Source of the DNA: Magnetofaba australis IT-1
Lineage (GTDB): Bacteria; Pseudomonadota; Magnetococcia; Magnetococcales; Magnetococcaceae
Direction of reading: 5' to 3'
Assembly: GCF_002109495.1 (NCBI RefSeq)
Contig: NZ_LVJN01000021.1
Span: 434,001 to 498,000, forward strand
Length of the DNA: 64,000 bases
Made by a program: the position numbers and the translations under genes
Notes under the pieces: generated by a model
Seen by the model: the letters and a program-made list of their open reading frames with translations, nothing else
The model's database searches: none
What the model was told of the DNA's origin: nothing
Shown: positions 8,428 through 19,077 of the stretch, piece by piece
How the letters are laid out: each line of letters begins with the position of its first letter
How positions within the stretch are numbered: the first letter of the stretch is position 1

Positions 8428-10433
8428 GCCCGGCGCTCCAGAACGGTCTCGAAGCGGTAGGGGGCAGCTTCGCCATGGTCGCGCAGTTCGATCAGTTCAA
8501 ACCCGCCGCGCGCCTCCATGCCGAACTCAAACAGCCAGCGCGCCAACGGATTGATCAACGCCGAATCCAGCATGTTGCGAATGCCGCGTCCGCCGTGCTG
8601 CAGATTGCCCCGCGCCAGGGTGATCAGTTGCGCCCGCACCGCCTCGGCGATGGTCAGGTCAATGCCCTGCTCCCGGCTCAATACCTGCTGCGCCCGCGCC
8701 AGCAGCATGTCGAGAATCTCCTCATCCAGCGGCGGCCGGATGAAATCGAACACCACAAAATTGTCGCCGATGCGATTGAGCAGCTCCGGGCGGCCCAGCT
8801 TCAGATTGAAGTGGTCGCGAATGGCCTGCAGGATGGATTCGCGCACCAGACTGTAGGGCATCTGCGGCGTCACCATCTGGTTCTCTTCAACCTGCGCCCC
8901 AGAGGAGAACAGCAGCGGCGCGGATTGGCCCGACTCGCCGTCGGCGCCCGTCGAAGGCGACATCACCCCCAGATTGCTGGTGAAGATGATGATGCATTCG
9001 GAGAAGTAGGTGGTCTCGCCCTTGCCGTCGGTGAGGCGGCCATCGTCGAGAATCTGCAGGAATTTATCGAAGATCGACGGGTGCGCCTTTTCGATTTCGT
9101 CGAACAGCACCACCGAGAAGGGGTTCTTCTGCAACGCGCCGGTGAGCTGCCCGCCCTGCTCATAACCCACATAGCCCGGCGGCGCCCCCAGCAGACGCTG
9201 ATCGGCGTGGGCGGCGGAGTATTCACTCATATCAAAGCGCAGCAGCCGCTCTTCGGAGCCAAACAGCAGCTCCGCCAGCCCCTTGGCCATTTCGGTTTTG
9301 CCCACACCGGTGGGCCCGGCGAAGAACAGCACCCCGCGCGGCCGTTGATTGCCGCCGCCGGTGTCCAGCGACAACCCCACGCGGGCGCGACGGATGATGT
9401 CCAACACCCGCGCCATGGCCACCTCCTGCCCCTTGACGCGGCGACCGATCAACGCAGGCGCCTGGCGCAGACGCTCCCGGTCCAGGGTGTCCCAGGCGCT
9501 CACTTTGACGCCATATTTGAACTGCTTGGTCAGGTCGCTAATGGATTCGACCGGGATGCGCTCCTCCCGCGACAGCGCCACCAGACTCATCAGTTCGTAA
9601 TAGGCCATGCCCTCGGTGGAGACGGTAAAGCGCGACACCAGTTCGTCAGAGGGCTGTTTGGCGTCGGCTTGCTCGCTGTGGAAGGCGCGATAGGCGGAGC
9701 GGATAAAGCGTTCGCGCGCCTCGCTGTCGGGCTTGTCGATGTGAATGGCGCGGGTGCGCGGATTGTCCACATAGAGGAATGCGGGCAGATCGTTGAGTTT
9801 GTCGCACACCACAATGCACAGATTGTTGCGCCGGGTATCGCCATCGATGGCTTCGCGGCTCTCCAGGGTGGCTTTGAGCAGACGGGTGAACACATCCAGC
9901 CCCACGCCGCTGCCGCCGTCGTTGGCGCTGAACAGACGCGAGGCGTTGTCAAATATGAACACCGCTGAGGTGACATTGTTGGCCAGCACCGGTCGCAGGG
10001 CGTTCATGGCGCCCGCCAGATGGTGTTTGTCGGCGCGCGGGGCGGCGCCAAACGAGAGCGGCTTGCGCGGGCCGGATGCGGCGGCGGCGCTCTGTTGCGC
10101 GGCGTGGGTCTCCGTCTCCTCTTCGCGCGCGGGCGGCTCCTTGCCCTGACCGATGCGCTTGACCGCTTCAGCCATCCAGGAGTCGGAATATTGCAGACCA
10201 TCCACACTGTCGTGTAGACCGACGATCTGGTAGCCCTGATCGAGCATGAAGCGTTGAAGAAAACCCGACAGATTGCCCGTCACCCAGCGCGTCTCCCCCT
10301 CGGCGCCGTCGCGTTTGACGCCATAGGAGACCAGATCCAGCACATTGCCGTGTAGAAAGATCATCCCTTTGAGGGGAATAAAGCGCGCCAGCTCCTTTTG
10401 CCACCGGGGCGAGTCGCCATTGATGACAATCAT
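8424..10433 (-). CDS. ClpA/ClpB-like AAA+ ATPase with degenerate first domain
   Basis: 669 residues. Residues 1-310 look like a degenerate AAA+ domain: FIFDNASRLF and LCIVVCDKLNDLP resemble Walker B and sensor strands, but there is no Walker A. The second domain is complete: Walker A GPTGVGKT (about 373-380), pore loop GAPPGYVGYEQGG (about 416-428), Walker B VVLFDEIEKAHP, sensor IIIFTSNLG and the ClpB-type small domain at the C-terminus. The lack of a Clp N-domain and of an M-domain sets it apart from ClpA, ClpB and ClpV. It overlaps both neighbours by 4 bases. It probably remodels a protein partner in this signalling cluster; the substrate is unknown. Confidence 0.85.
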   Translation of the reverse strand: MIVINGDSPRWQKELARFIPLKGMIFLHGNVLDLVSYGVKRDGAEGETRWVTGNLSGFLQRFMLDQGYQIVGLHDSVDGLQYSDSWMAEAVKRIGQGKEPPAREEETETHAAQQSAAAASGPRKPLSFGAAPRADKHHLAGAMNALRPVLANNVTSAVFIFDNASRLFSANDGGSGVGLDVFTRLLKATLESREAIDGDTRRNNLCIVVCDKLNDLPAFLYVDNPRTRAIHIDKPDSEARERFIRSAYRAFHSEQADAKQPSDELVSRFTVSTEGMAYYELMSLVALSREERIPVESISDLTKQFKYGVKVSAWDTLDRERLRQAPALIGRRVKGQEVAMARVLDIIRRARVGLSLDTGGGNQRPRGVLFFAGPTGVGKTEMAKGLAELLFGSEERLLRFDMSEYSAAHADQRLLGAPPGYVGYEQGGQLTGALQKNPFSVVLFDEIEKAHPSIFDKFLQILDDGRLTDGKGETTYFSECIIIFTSNLGVMSPSTGADGESGQSAPLLFSSGAQVEENQMVTPQMPYSLVRESILQAIRDHFNLKLGRPELLNRIGDNFVVFDFIRPPLDEEILDMLLARAQQVLSREQGIDLTIAEAVRAQLITLARGNLQHGGRGIRNMLDSALINPLARWLFEFGMEARGGFELIELRDHGEAAPYRFETVLERRA

Positions 10434-11698
10434 GAAAAGGTCATCTCCTGATAGCGCGGAGCCGACTGCTCATTGCGCTGCTGCGCGCGATTGATCTCCT
10501 CGGCGCTCTGCACTGTGACGATGGGCAGATTCTCCACCTGGTTTTCGCGTTTGAAGCGCACTTCGCTGGCGAAGCCATCGGCGCTCAGTCGCCGCATCAC
10601 CTCCGGCAGATCCTGGCACCAGACCCGCTCCTGCCGCCGCAAGAGTTCCAGCTCTTCGGCGCTGGCGGGTGCATCGGAGTGGAACGTTCGCTCCAGATAG
10701 AGTTGAAACCCGATGCGGCCATCGGCGTGCACCACCGCATGCAGACCGGTTCCGCCGGGCACGGCGAACGCGCCGGAGAGGGTGTTGCCCTCCACTGTCT
10801 CCGCCAGCGGCTCGGTGATGGCGTAGCCCATCTCGCTCAAGTGATCGGCCAGACGCTGCGACAGCGCATCGCGCGCCACATCCAGCGCCAACTCCTGGTC
10901 GATGGCGCGTTTGATGGGGCCAAAGCGGGTATTGGCTTCGGTCTCCATCCACAGCGTCAGCGGATCGGCGTGCAGCTGTTCGAGCAGCCACTCCCGCAAC
11001 TGCGCCAACGGCTGTTGATGGCGCTCCTGAATGCCATTCAGGCGCTCATATTGAGTGACTTCATTGAGAATGGTGAGCAGATTATCGCGGATCTGCTGCT
11101 GATGGCGCAGGGTATTGCGCAGCCGCTCCACATGGTCGGCCAGGGTGCGTTGCAGCATCTGCTTGAAGGCGTCCAGCTCCTCTGCGCGGGGCGGCGCGGA
11201 TTTGTCCTGAATGATTTGCCGCCACGCCTCCACCTGGGCGCGGAGTTTGACAAACGGGGTCTTGCCGTCACTGAGCAGTTGCGCGGGCGCGGCGGCCAGA
11301 ATGGCGTCCACCTCGGTCACGAATCCACGCAACTCATCCCAAAGCTGATCCAGCCTGTTCTCGGGCGCGGCGGATTCGTGTTGATCCTGAGCGGCGGCGT
11401 TGTGGATGTTCTGCGCCAGCGCCTGTTGCGCCACCTCAATGGCCTGACGGGCGGCGTCCAGCTCGGCCAGTTCCGCTTGATGCTTATGATGCGACTGGCG
11501 CCACTGCTGGCGCTCCTGCCGCTGCGCTTGCGCCGCTTCCTGCGCTTGTTGCAGGCGGACGTCGATCTGCGCGCGGATGGCGCCCGCCAGCGCCTGCGCG
11601 CTGTGGGCGTCTTGCTGGGAGAGCGCGCCGGACTCGGCGGCGGCCTGGGCCAGGGCGGCCAGAGGAATCAAGGGGGCGACAATGGCTTCAGCGCTCAT
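10430..11698 (-). CDS. Coiled-coil protein of unknown function, first gene of the signalling cluster
   Basis: 422 residues with no signal peptide or membrane segment. Residues 45-120 are rich in Gln, Ala and Glu and should form a coiled coil (EAAQAQRQERQQWRQSHHKH). A helical middle follows, and a more mixed alpha/beta part from about 300 (GTGLHAVVHADGRIGFQLYL). I do not recognise the family. The start at 11698 has a good AGGAG 8 bases upstream. Its stop overlaps the AAA+ start (ATGA), so the two are coupled and may form one complex. The AT-rich stretch upstream (11740-11830) probably holds the operon promoter, though I see no convincing -35/-10 pair. Confidence 0.7.
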   Translation of the reverse strand: MSAEAIVAPLIPLAALAQAAAESGALSQQDAHSAQALAGAIRAQIDVRLQQAQEAAQAQRQERQQWRQSHHKHQAELAELDAARQAIEVAQQALAQNIHNAAAQDQHESAAPENRLDQLWDELRGFVTEVDAILAAAPAQLLSDGKTPFVKLRAQVEAWRQIIQDKSAPPRAEELDAFKQMLQRTLADHVERLRNTLRHQQQIRDNLLTILNEVTQYERLNGIQERHQQPLAQLREWLLEQLHADPLTLWMETEANTRFGPIKRAIDQELALDVARDALSQRLADHLSEMGYAITEPLAETVEGNTLSGAFAVPGGTGLHAVVHADGRIGFQLYLERTFHSDAPASAEELELLRRQERVWCQDLPEVMRRLSADGFASEVRFKRENQVENLPIVTVQSAEEINRAQQRNEQSAPRYQEMTFS

Positions 11699-11903
11699 GA
11701 ATTGGCTCCTGATGAAGAAAACCGAATGCGTTCAGGCAGCGGCAATAATATGTAAACAAACTTGCAAATTATTTGATGACTTTACGCAAATAACAACCAT
11801 TTTGTGCGAAAAAACGCCTTTTTCATCCTGCAGATGCGCGCTTGTTTGGGCAAGTCATTGAAACACCATCTCCCGCGCGCAATATCCAAAGTTGCTCCCG
11901 CCA

Positions 11904-11934
11904 ACAACAAAAACGCCACCCCAAGGGGTGGCGT
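11904..11934 (-). terminator. Intrinsic terminator after tRNA-Val
   Basis: A perfect 10-base stem (ACGCCACCCC/GGGGTGGCGT, 11913-11934) with a 2-base loop is followed on the minus strand by TTTTTGTTG. Confidence 0.85.
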
Positions 11935-11950
11935 AAATGTTTGAATTCTA

Positions 11951-12026
11951 TGGTAGGCGGGACAGGGATCGAACCTGCGACCCTCGGCTTGTAAGGCCGA
12001 TGCTCTCCCAGCTGAGCTACCCGCCC
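11951..12026 (-). tRNA. tRNA-Val (anticodon UAC)
   Basis: 76 bases with encoded CCA. The minus strand begins GGGCGGGTAGCTCAGCTGGG and folds into a full cloverleaf. The anticodon loop CTTACAA sits between TCGGC and GCCGA, giving UAC. A terminator follows 17 bases downstream. It lies downstream of the split hupB gene. Confidence 0.97.
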
Positions 12027-12120
12027 AAAAGATAAACCGGCGGTACGCAAAATACGTACGCCGGTTTATCAAATCCGCTTTGCCTCAGCGCAATGCTGAC
12101 CAATCGCGGCGGCGGTCGGC

Positions 12121-12375
12121 TTACTTGCCGTCCACAGCGTCCTTCAGACCCTTGCCGGGCTTGAATTTGGGCAGCTTGGCCGCAGCGATTTTGATCTCTT
12201 TGCCGGTGCGGGGGTTGCGACCGGTGCGCGCGGCGCGCTCGGAGACGCTGAAGGTGCCGAAACCGATCAGGCTCACGGCGTCGCCGGATTTCAGCGCTTC
12301 GGTGATGCTCGCCACCACGGCGTCCACCGCGGCGGTGGCGGCGGCTTTGGTCATGTCCGCTTTGGACGCCACTTG
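12121..12375 (-). pseudogene. hupB: HU DNA-binding protein, 3' part (gene split by IS element)
   Basis: This is residues 10-92 of an HU-family histone-like protein, ending [11 protein letters not shown]. It contains the conserved GFGTFSV and RNPRTG motifs of the DNA-binding arms. Removing the IS element and one CTTG copy joins it in frame to MNKTELVDQ encoded at 13790-13817, giving a normal 92-residue HU. As it stands an 83-residue frame can begin at the GTG at 12372 but no ribosome site precedes it; the next in-frame ATG is seven codons in. The lost residues belong to the first helix of the dimer core. The place downstream of lon is the classic hupB position. It is probably inactive or poorly made unless a promoter in the IS end drives it. 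Confidence 0.9.
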
Positions 12376-12443
12376 TGTTTCGGTTCAGTTGGAAAATGAC
12401 AAACAAGCCGTTTATAATGTGTAGATAATAAGCGGAGGTTTGT

Positions 12444-12746
12444 ATGGAACGGAAGAAGCGGAGATTTACGGCTGAGCAGAAGGTAGGCTATGTGCGCCGT
12501 CACCTGGTCGAGAAGGTGGTTCTCTCGGATCTGTGTGACGAGGCGGGCATTCAGCCCAGCCAGTACTATCGCTGGCAAAAGGCTTTGTTTGAGAACGGCG
12601 AAGCGGCCTTGTCTGACAAACGCGGCCAAAAGGCTTGTGACCGACAGATTGCCGAACTAGAAGCGAAGTTGGCAACCAAAAATGAAGTTATGTCCGAGCT
12701 TCTTGAGGCGCATGTTGCGCTAAAAAAAAGTCTTGGGGTGAGCTGA
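12444..12746 (+). CDS. IS3-family transposase OrfA
   Basis: 100 residues starting MERKKRRFTAEQK. It is a helix-turn-helix DNA-binding protein (VLSDLCDEAGIQPSQYYRWQ) with a C-terminal leucine-zipper-like helix (IAELEAKLATKNEVMSELLE). It should bind the IS ends. The gene ends in an AAAAAAAA run at 12722-12729 where ribosomes can slip back one base into the orfB frame, making the OrfAB fusion transposase. No stop lies between the slip site and the orfB frame (it reads KSWGELNGCWVEPD). Confidence 0.93.
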   Translation: MERKKRRFTAEQKVGYVRRHLVEKVVLSDLCDEAGIQPSQYYRWQKALFENGEAALSDKRGQKACDRQIAELEAKLATKNEVMSELLEAHVALKKSLGVS

Positions 12747-12757
12747 ACGGCTGCTGG

Positions 12758-13741
12758 GTGGAGCCGGACATACGGGATTCGGTGGTGGATTTCGTGGCGT
12801 TTTGGTCAGACAAGAGCGAAATCGACACGAGCCGAATTATCAACTGGATAGGCGTGCAAAGGGGCAAGTTCTATTCATGGCGCAAGCGCTATGGAATGGT
12901 TAACGACCACAATGGCCGTATTCCCCGAGATTTTTGGCTGGACGATTGGGAAAGGGAAGCGATTGTCGCCTTTTTCCATGAACATCCGTCAGAGGGCTAT
13001 CGGCGCCTGACCTACATGATGCTGGATGCAGGCGTGGTGGCGGTCAGCCCCTCTTCAGTGCTGCGTGTGCTCAGAACTGCCGGGCTGATGCGTCGTTGGA
13101 GCCCACCGCCCTCGCAGAAGGGCACAGGGTTCAAACAGCCTTCGGAGCCGCATAAACACTGGCATGTGGACATCTCCTATCTGAATATCCAGGGGACGTT
13201 CTACTATCTGTGCAGTGTCCTGGATGGATGTAGCAGGTTTATCCTCCACTGGGAGATTCGTGAGTCGATGAAGGAAGATGAGGTTGAAGTGGTCCTGCTC
13301 CGAGCTCAGGAGGCCTATCCGGAAGCTAAGCCGCGGCTGATCTCAGACAATGGGCCGCAGTTCGTTGCCAACGATTTTAAGGCGTTCATCCGGGAATCCG
13401 GCATGACGCATGTGAGGACTTCGCCTTACTATCCGCAGAGCAACGGAAAGCTGGAGCGTTTTCACGGTAGTTTGAAGCGTGAGTGCATTCGGCCTCAGAC
13501 GCCATTATCGCTGGAAGATGCCCAGCGGGTTGTGGGAAAGTACGTCGAGCATTACAACACCCGGCGGCTCCATAGCGCCATCGACTACGTCACCCCACAG
13601 GATCGCCTGGAAGGGCGGCATGTGCAGATCCTGGCCGAACGAGATCAAAAGCTTGAGGCGGCCAGAGAACGGCGTCGGACGACGCACCAAAAGCAGTCTT
13701 TTCAGCCATCCCAAAAAATGGCTGAAAAGGCGAACAGCTAA
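12758..13741 (+). CDS. IS3-family transposase OrfB, DDE integrase domain
   Basis: 327 residues counted from a GTG at 12758; in practice it is probably made as the C-terminal part of OrfAB by frameshift. The HTH_21-like segment (EHPSEGYRRLTYMML) precedes a retroviral-integrase-type catalytic core with the DDE residues: Asp in HWHVDISY, Asp in LISDNGPQF and Glu in QSNGKLERFHGSLK. The end ERFHGSLKRE and YNTRRLHSAIDYVTP is typical of the family. All catalytic residues are present, so the element may still be active. Confidence 0.93.
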   Translation: MEPDIRDSVVDFVAFWSDKSEIDTSRIINWIGVQRGKFYSWRKRYGMVNDHNGRIPRDFWLDDWEREAIVAFFHEHPSEGYRRLTYMMLDAGVVAVSPSSVLRVLRTAGLMRRWSPPPSQKGTGFKQPSEPHKHWHVDISYLNIQGTFYYLCSVLDGCSRFILHWEIRESMKEDEVEVVLLRAQEAYPEAKPRLISDNGPQFVANDFKAFIRESGMTHVRTSPYYPQSNGKLERFHGSLKRECIRPQTPLSLEDAQRVVGKYVEHYNTRRLHSAIDYVTPQDRLEGRHVQILAERDQKLEAARERRRTTHQKQSFQPSQKMAEKANS

Positions 13742-13789
13742 CTGATATTTTGGTTTAGACGGTTGTCATGTTTCCGCTGAACCAGCACA

Positions 13790-13817
13790 CTTGGTCAACC
13801 AGCTCAGTCTTGTTCAC
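13790..13817 (-). pseudogene. hupB: HU DNA-binding protein, 5' part cut off by the IS
   Basis: A GTG at 13817 with AGGAGGG upstream opens MNKTELVDQ, the normal HU N-terminus. The frame then runs into the IS right end. The good start signals and the promoter at 13923-13952 belong to this now separated half, so transcription from the native promoter enters the IS. Confidence 0.88.
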
Positions 13818-13922
13818 TATTCCGCCCTCCTGGAATGCGGTTGGATTTTCAAGTCGCATCCCCCTCGGGATTGCGCTTGTTCAGTCAGCTCTGGCGCACC
13901 CGCAAAAATACGGGCGATTTGT

Positions 13923-13952
13923 GCTTATATCGACTCTGACGCCCCTGTGTCA
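13923..13952 (-). promoter_or_regulatory. Probable hupB promoter
   Basis: On the minus strand TTGACA (13952-13947) and TATAAG (13928-13923) are 18 bases apart, close to the sigma-70 consensus. They lie about 105 bases before the original HU start. The rest of 13818-14060 shows no gene. Confidence 0.65.
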
Positions 13953-14064
13953 ACCCACGTGGACGCGCGCAAATGCTGGGTTTGTCTTTTTTTTCGTGAT
14001 TTTCACCCCGTCGCCAACCTGCGCAAAGAGCGTCGCAATAGGGTAAAACCCGGCTTTTAGACGC

Positions 14065-14117
14065 AAAACAGCCCGGAATCGCTGTTAAAGAGCAGGATTT
14101 ACAGCGTTTCCGGGCTG
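14065..14117 (-). terminator. Intrinsic terminator of lon
   Basis: 17-base arms (14069-14085 and 14101-14117, one mismatch) with a 15-base loop are followed on the minus strand by TTTT. It lies 16 bases after the lon stop. Confidence 0.85.
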
Positions 14118-14132
14118 ATTTTGGTCATGTGC

Positions 14133-16574
<2,442 letters not shown>

Positions 16575-16609
16575 AAGGGGGGGTCGCTCTCGCTGCCGCC
16601 AGCACGCGG

Positions 16610-16637
16610 CCTGGGCGCGCCATCATGGGCGCCCAGG
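16610..16637. other. Hairpin in the clpX-lon gap
   Basis: 9-base perfect arms CCTGGGCGC/GCGCCCAGG with a 10-base loop. There is no T run, so it is more likely an mRNA stability or attenuation structure than a full terminator. Confidence 0.4.
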
Positions 16638-16676
16638 CGACCGCCTGCGGCATAGGGGTTTGAAAGGGGTTGCGGC

Positions 16677-17948
16677 TTACGCCTTGGCTTCCATGGGTTC
16701 GTCGGCGTAGATCAACAGCGGCTCGGTCTGCTTCTCCACCACTTCGCGGTTGATCACCACCTCGCGCACGCTCTCCTTGCTGGGCACTTCGAACATCACG
16801 TCCAGCAGGGTGGTTTCGAGCAGGGCGCGCAGGCCGCGGGCGCCGGTTTTGCGCTCGATGGCCTTCTCCGCCAGCGCCTCCAGGGCGTTGTCGGTAAAGG
16901 TCAGGCGCACATTCTCCATCTCCAGCAGCTTTTGATACTGCTTGACCAGCGCGTTCTTGGGCTCGGTGAGGATTTTGATCAACGCCGCCTTGTCGAGTTC
17001 CTCCAGGGTGGCCACCACCGGCAGACGGCCGACGAATTCGGGGATCAGACCATATTGCAGCAGATCCTCCGGCTCCAGGTCGGCCAGCAGCTCGTTGATT
17101 TTGGCCTCATCGCTCTCGCCGCCGCCCACGGTGGCGCCGAAGCCGATGCCGTGGTGCTTGGTGGAGCGGCGCTCAATCACCTTCTCCAGACCGTTGAAGG
17201 CGCCGCCGCACACCACCAGGATGTTGGTGGTGTCCACTTGCAGATACTCCTGCTGCGGATGCTTGCGCCCGCCCTGGGGCGGCACCGAGGCGATGGTGCC
17301 TTCGATGATCTTCAGCAGCGCCTGCTGCACCCCTTCGCCGGAGACGTCGCGGGTGATGGAGGGGTTGTCGGACTTGCGCGAGATCTTGTCGATTTCGTCG
17401 ATGAAGACGATGCCGCGCTGGGCCTTCTCCACATCGTTATCGGCGGCCTGCAGCAGACGCAGGATGATGTTCTCCACATCTTCGCCCACGTAACCGGCCT
17501 CGGTGAGGGTGGTGGCGTCGGTGATGGTGAAGGGCACGTCCAGAATGCGCGCCAGGGTCTGCGCCAGCAGGGTTTTGCCGCTGCCGGTGGGGCCGATCAT
17601 GAGCACGTTGGATTTGGCGATCTCCACCGCGTTGTCGGCGGAGCCTTCCTGATTTTCCAAGCGCTTGTAATGGTTGTACACCGCCACCGATAGCACCTTC
17701 TTGGCCTGGCTCTGGCCAATGACGTATTCGTCGAGGGTCTGTTTGATCTCGGCGGGGGTGGGGACTCCGGTGCGTTTGGTTTCGATCTGACCGCTCTTGT
17801 CTTCGCGGATGATCTCCATGCACAGATCCACGCACTCATCACAGATGAACACCGACGGGCCGGCGATGAGTTTGCGCGCCTCATGCTGGCTCTTGCCGCA
17901 GAAGGAGCAGTGCAGAACGCTATTGGAATCCGAGGTTGAATTGGACAT
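16677..17948 (-). CDS. clpX: ClpX, ATPase subunit of the ClpXP protease
   Basis: 423 residues. I chose the ATG at 17948 because AGGAG lies 8 bases upstream and the protein then begins [20 protein letters not shown], as in the family; a longer open frame reaches 18026. The N-terminal C4 zinc finger (CSFC...CDEC), Walker A GPTGSGKT, Walker [10 protein letters not shown] and the IGF loop (GIGFGA) that docks on ClpP are all present. ClpX unfolds tagged proteins and feeds them to ClpP, encoded 90 bases upstream on the same strand. Confidence 0.97.
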   Translation of the reverse strand: MSNSTSDSNSVLHCSFCGKSQHEARKLIAGPSVFICDECVDLCMEIIREDKSGQIETKRTGVPTPAEIKQTLDEYVIGQSQAKKVLSVAVYNHYKRLENQEGSADNAVEIAKSNVLMIGPTGSGKTLLAQTLARILDVPFTITDATTLTEAGYVGEDVENIILRLLQAADNDVEKAQRGIVFIDEIDKISRKSDNPSITRDVSGEGVQQALLKIIEGTIASVPPQGGRKHPQQEYLQVDTTNILVVCGGAFNGLEKVIERRSTKHHGIGFGATVGGGESDEAKINELLADLEPEDLLQYGLIPEFVGRLPVVATLEELDKAALIKILTEPKNALVKQYQKLLEMENVRLTFTDNALEALAEKAIERKTGARGLRALLETTLLDVMFEVPSKESVREVVINREVVEKQTEPLLIYADEPMEAKA

Positions 17949-18038
17949 GTGTGAAACTCCTGTTTGACGGATGCGCGCCGGTGGGCGGTTGTGTCCGGCG
18001 CGTCTCCGTAATACGCGGCGACTCAAATTGCTGGGAAA

Positions 18039-18647
18039 TTACTCGCCGTCTTCTTTGGCTGCGACTTCGCGTTTCTCAATCACCTGGTCGATCAGACCGT
18101 ACGCCTTGGACTCTTCGGCGGAGAGGAAGTAGTCCCGCTCGGTGTCGCGCTCGATGGTCTCCAGCGGTTTGCCGGTGTGGTCGGCGAGCACCTGGTTGAG
18201 GGTTTGGCGAATGCGCAGGATCTCCTGCGCATGAATCTGGATGTCGCTGGCCTGACCCTGGAAGCCGCCCAGAGGTTGGTGGATCATCACCCGCGCATTG
18301 GGCAGGGCCAGACGCTTGCCTTCGGCGCCGGCGGTGAGCAGCACCGCGCCCATGCTGGCGGCCTGGCCGATGCACAGGGTGCTCACCTGGGGGCGGATGA
18401 ACTGCATGGTGTCGTAAATCGCCATGCCCGCCGTCACCGAGCCGCCGGGGCTATTAATATAGAGGTGGATATCCTTGTCCGGGTTCTCCGACTCCAGGAA
18501 CAGCAGCTGCGCCACCACCAGGTTGGCCATGTGCTCTTCCACCTGACCCACCAGAAACACCACCCGCTCCTTGAGCAGGCGGGAGTAGATATCATAAGCC
18601 CGCTCACCGCGGTTGGTGGATTCCACCACCATAGGCACCAAACTCAT
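18039..18647 (-). CDS. clpP: ClpP protease subunit
   Basis: 202 residues, a normal length. It starts [20 protein letters not shown] after an AAGGAG ribosome site. The serine-protease triad is visible: Ser in [11 protein letters not shown], His in [12 protein letters not shown] and a downstream Asp. ClpP forms the two-ring proteolytic chamber used by ClpX and ClpA. It heads the clpP-clpX-lon-hupB run. The 430 bases upstream contain no gene; they hold a nested palindrome at 18916-18954 and the tig terminator. Confidence 0.97.
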   Translation of the reverse strand: MSLVPMVVESTNRGERAYDIYSRLLKERVVFLVGQVEEHMANLVVAQLLFLESENPDKDIHLYINSPGGSVTAGMAIYDTMQFIRPQVSTLCIGQAASMGAVLLTAGAEGKRLALPNARVMIHQPLGGFQGQASDIQIHAQEILRIRQTLNQVLADHTGKPLETIERDTERDYFLSAEESKAYGLIDQVIEKREVAAKEDGE

Positions 18648-18915
18648 ACAGACTCCTTTGGGTTACATTGGCCTTTTGGTTGCCTCATCCCGCCACTCCA
18701 TGCGGGGTGTTTGGCGTCAGCGCGGCGCCGTGGCACGCGCTTGAATCACATTGTCTGCCGCCACTCCGGCCAGCATTTTTCCCCCAGTAATTGTGCAATA
18801 GTCATCGTGCAATTTCTACGCCGCCAGCGGCGTCGGCGTGCGCCCCAATCGGCCCAACACCTGCAAAACCGCGCCTCTTGGGGGATTTTACGCCCACCAG
18901 TGTTGAGACAGAGAG

Positions 18916-18954
18916 GTCATCAAAAGGTGTCGACAAATCGACAAAATTGATGAC
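18916..18954. promoter_or_regulatory. Nested palindrome upstream of clpP
   Basis: The outer arms GTCATCAA/TTGATGAC enclose an inner GTCGA-CAAA-TCGAC palindrome. It lies between the tig terminator and clpP and has no T run, so a regulator-binding site or a 5' mRNA structure is more likely than a terminator. The regulator is unknown. Confidence 0.4.
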
Positions 18955-19006
18955 AACGCCACATTTTGTCGTGTGGGCGCACTCAACCAAGACTCCCATG
19001 ATGCGC

Positions 19007-19042
19007 AAAAGGCCCGGCAAGGGGCAACCCCTGCCGGGCCTT
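19007..19042 (-). terminator. Intrinsic terminator of tig
   Basis: The AAGGCCCGGCAGGGG-type stem (19009-19042) with a short loop is followed on the minus strand by a T run (TTTT). It lies 36 bases after the tig stop. Confidence 0.88.
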
Positions 19043-19077
19043 GCATGCCCGTCGTTTGCAAAAAATTTGCGCGCGGA

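Larger units (their letters stand above)
12376..13789 (+). mobile_element. IS3-family insertion sequence, apparently complete
   Basis: 1414 bases. The 27-base imperfect terminal inverted repeats begin TGTTTCGGTTCAG on the left and TGTGCTGGTTCAG on the right (complement) and both end ATGACAA. A 4-base target duplication CTTG flanks it (12372-12375 and 13790-13793). It carries orfA and orfB with an A8 run at 12722-12729 for -1 frameshifting. It interrupts hupB in the opposite direction. Confidence 0.95.

Noticed and set aside
315-11698. Cluster considered as a type VI secretion locus
   Set aside because: Kinase, phosphatase, FHA, FGE and AAA+ genes resemble one, but no sheath, tube, baseplate or membrane-complex gene is present.
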